From Erythrobacter tepidarius (GTDB lineage Bacteria; Pseudomonadota; Alphaproteobacteria; Sphingomonadales; Sphingomonadaceae): a stretch of 64,000 bases of DNA. This document shows positions 63,842-64,000 of this stretch, piece by piece. The notes beneath the pieces are model-generated. The model had not been told where the DNA came from and made no database searches. It saw only the letters and a program-made list of their open reading frames with translations. The position numbers were made by a program, and so were the translations under genes. Every line of letters begins with the position of its first letter. Positions within the stretch are counted from its first letter, which is position 1. Where the stretch lies: the NCBI RefSeq assembly GCF_002155695.1, contig NZ_MUYJ01000009.1, forward strand, positions 1-64,000. The letters are read 5' to 3'.

Positions 63842-64000
63842 CAGTCGAACACCACAACAGTGCGGGCCGAATTTCCGGCGCGCATGGTATTGAAGCCTTC
63901 ATTCACCTGGTCGAGCGCAATGCGCTCGGCGATGATTGTGTCGAGATCGAGCAGTCCGCGCAAATAGAAGTCGACGAGGCGCGGCAGGTCGACCGGGAAG
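63841..64000 (-). CDS. Zinc-dependent alcohol dehydrogenase, C-terminal end only
   Basis: The last 53 codons of a gene entering from the right: FPVDLPRLVDFYLRGLLDLD, then TIIAERIALDQVNEGFNTMRAGNSARTVVVFD. This is the C-terminal pattern of class III-like/NDMA-type zinc alcohol dehydrogenases. Only this fragment is visible, so the substrate is not known. It is coupled to the phosphotransferase-fold gene (TGATG). Confidence 0.8.
   Translation of the reverse strand, partial: FPVDLPRLVDFYLRGLLDLDTIIAERIALDQVNEGFNTMRAGNSARTVVVFD

Overview
GC-rich chromosomal segment of an alphaproteobacterium, most likely a member of the Erythrobacteraceae/Sphingomonadales. The support for this is the MetH split into two proteins beside an ArsR-methyltransferase fusion and metF, a TorF-type porin, a crtY-crtI-crtB carotenoid operon, several TonB/penicillin-acylase/PhoX-type envelope proteins, and a dispersed inverted-repeat element of a kind I recall from Erythrobacter-like genomes. 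A gene for the chlorophyllide 8-vinyl reductase BciA suggests an aerobic anoxygenic phototroph of the Porphyrobacter/Erythrobacter kind. No rRNA, tRNA, IS element, prophage or CRISPR array was seen. The window starts inside gcvPB and ends inside a zinc alcohol dehydrogenase gene.

Layout. 1-5.4 kb: a glycine-cleavage operon (gcvT, gcvH, a glycosyltransferase-like gene, gcvPA, gcvPB) on the minus strand behind a tandem glycine riboswitch. 5.5-7.6 kb: a TauE/SafE exporter and a beta-lactamase-fold hydrolase. 7.6-13.3 kb: a methionine/SAM-cycle operon (ArsR-methyltransferase regulator, metF, metH N-part, metH C-part) with a palindromic operator candidate. 13.3-18.9 kb: a galactoside module of sodium/sugar symporter, GH36 alpha-galactosidase and GH42 beta-galactosidase. 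18.9-25.4 kb: bciA, a penicillin-acylase-family enzyme, a porin, an alcohol dehydrogenase and an SDR. 25.5-30.4 kb: a phytate/phosphate scavenging operon (TonB receptor, beta-propeller phytase, PhoX-family phosphatase) preceded by four GTCAY-type half-sites spaced exactly 11 bp apart, a candidate PhoB box. 30.5-35.3 kb: a GDT1-like membrane protein, dps, 6-phosphogluconolactonase, a Nudix hydrolase, dinB and an MFS pump. 35.4-39.5 kb: an acyl-CoA carboxylase pair separated by the inverted-repeat element, plus a secreted NTF2-like protein. 39.5-43.9 kb: crtY-crtI-LOG-crtB. 44-46.7 kb: a MipA/OmpV porin-like protein, a probably frameshifted small exported protein and a secreted amidohydrolase.

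46.7-49.2 kb is the least ordinary part. A very AT-rich, inverted-repeat-laden leader precedes a signal-less subtilisin-like protease with duplicated Cys motifs and a CGCGC tail. The protease is followed by an 88-aa protein whose second half resembles the protease's own N-terminal propeptide-like region, which makes it a candidate protease/inhibitor pair. 49.2-51.8 kb: TPP riboswitch, thiC and a DUF3833 lipoprotein. 52-59.4 kb: an HTH protein, a diguanylate cyclase, a cold-shock protein, a short HPF/RaiA protein, a photolyase-like FAD protein with permuted domain order, small lipoproteins, a GFA-family protein, an S41 protease, a PEBP-family protein and a SWIB-domain protein. 59.4-64 kb: DoxX-like and cupin proteins, an M19 dipeptidase, a 53-aa membrane protein behind a large palindrome, dapD, an aminoglycoside-phosphotransferase-fold protein and the end of an alcohol dehydrogenase.

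All functional calls rest on reading motifs and family resemblance by eye. No database search was run. Several starts were moved from the longest reading frame to a position with a Shine-Dalgarno sequence, a signal peptide or a translational overlap, as noted in each entry.
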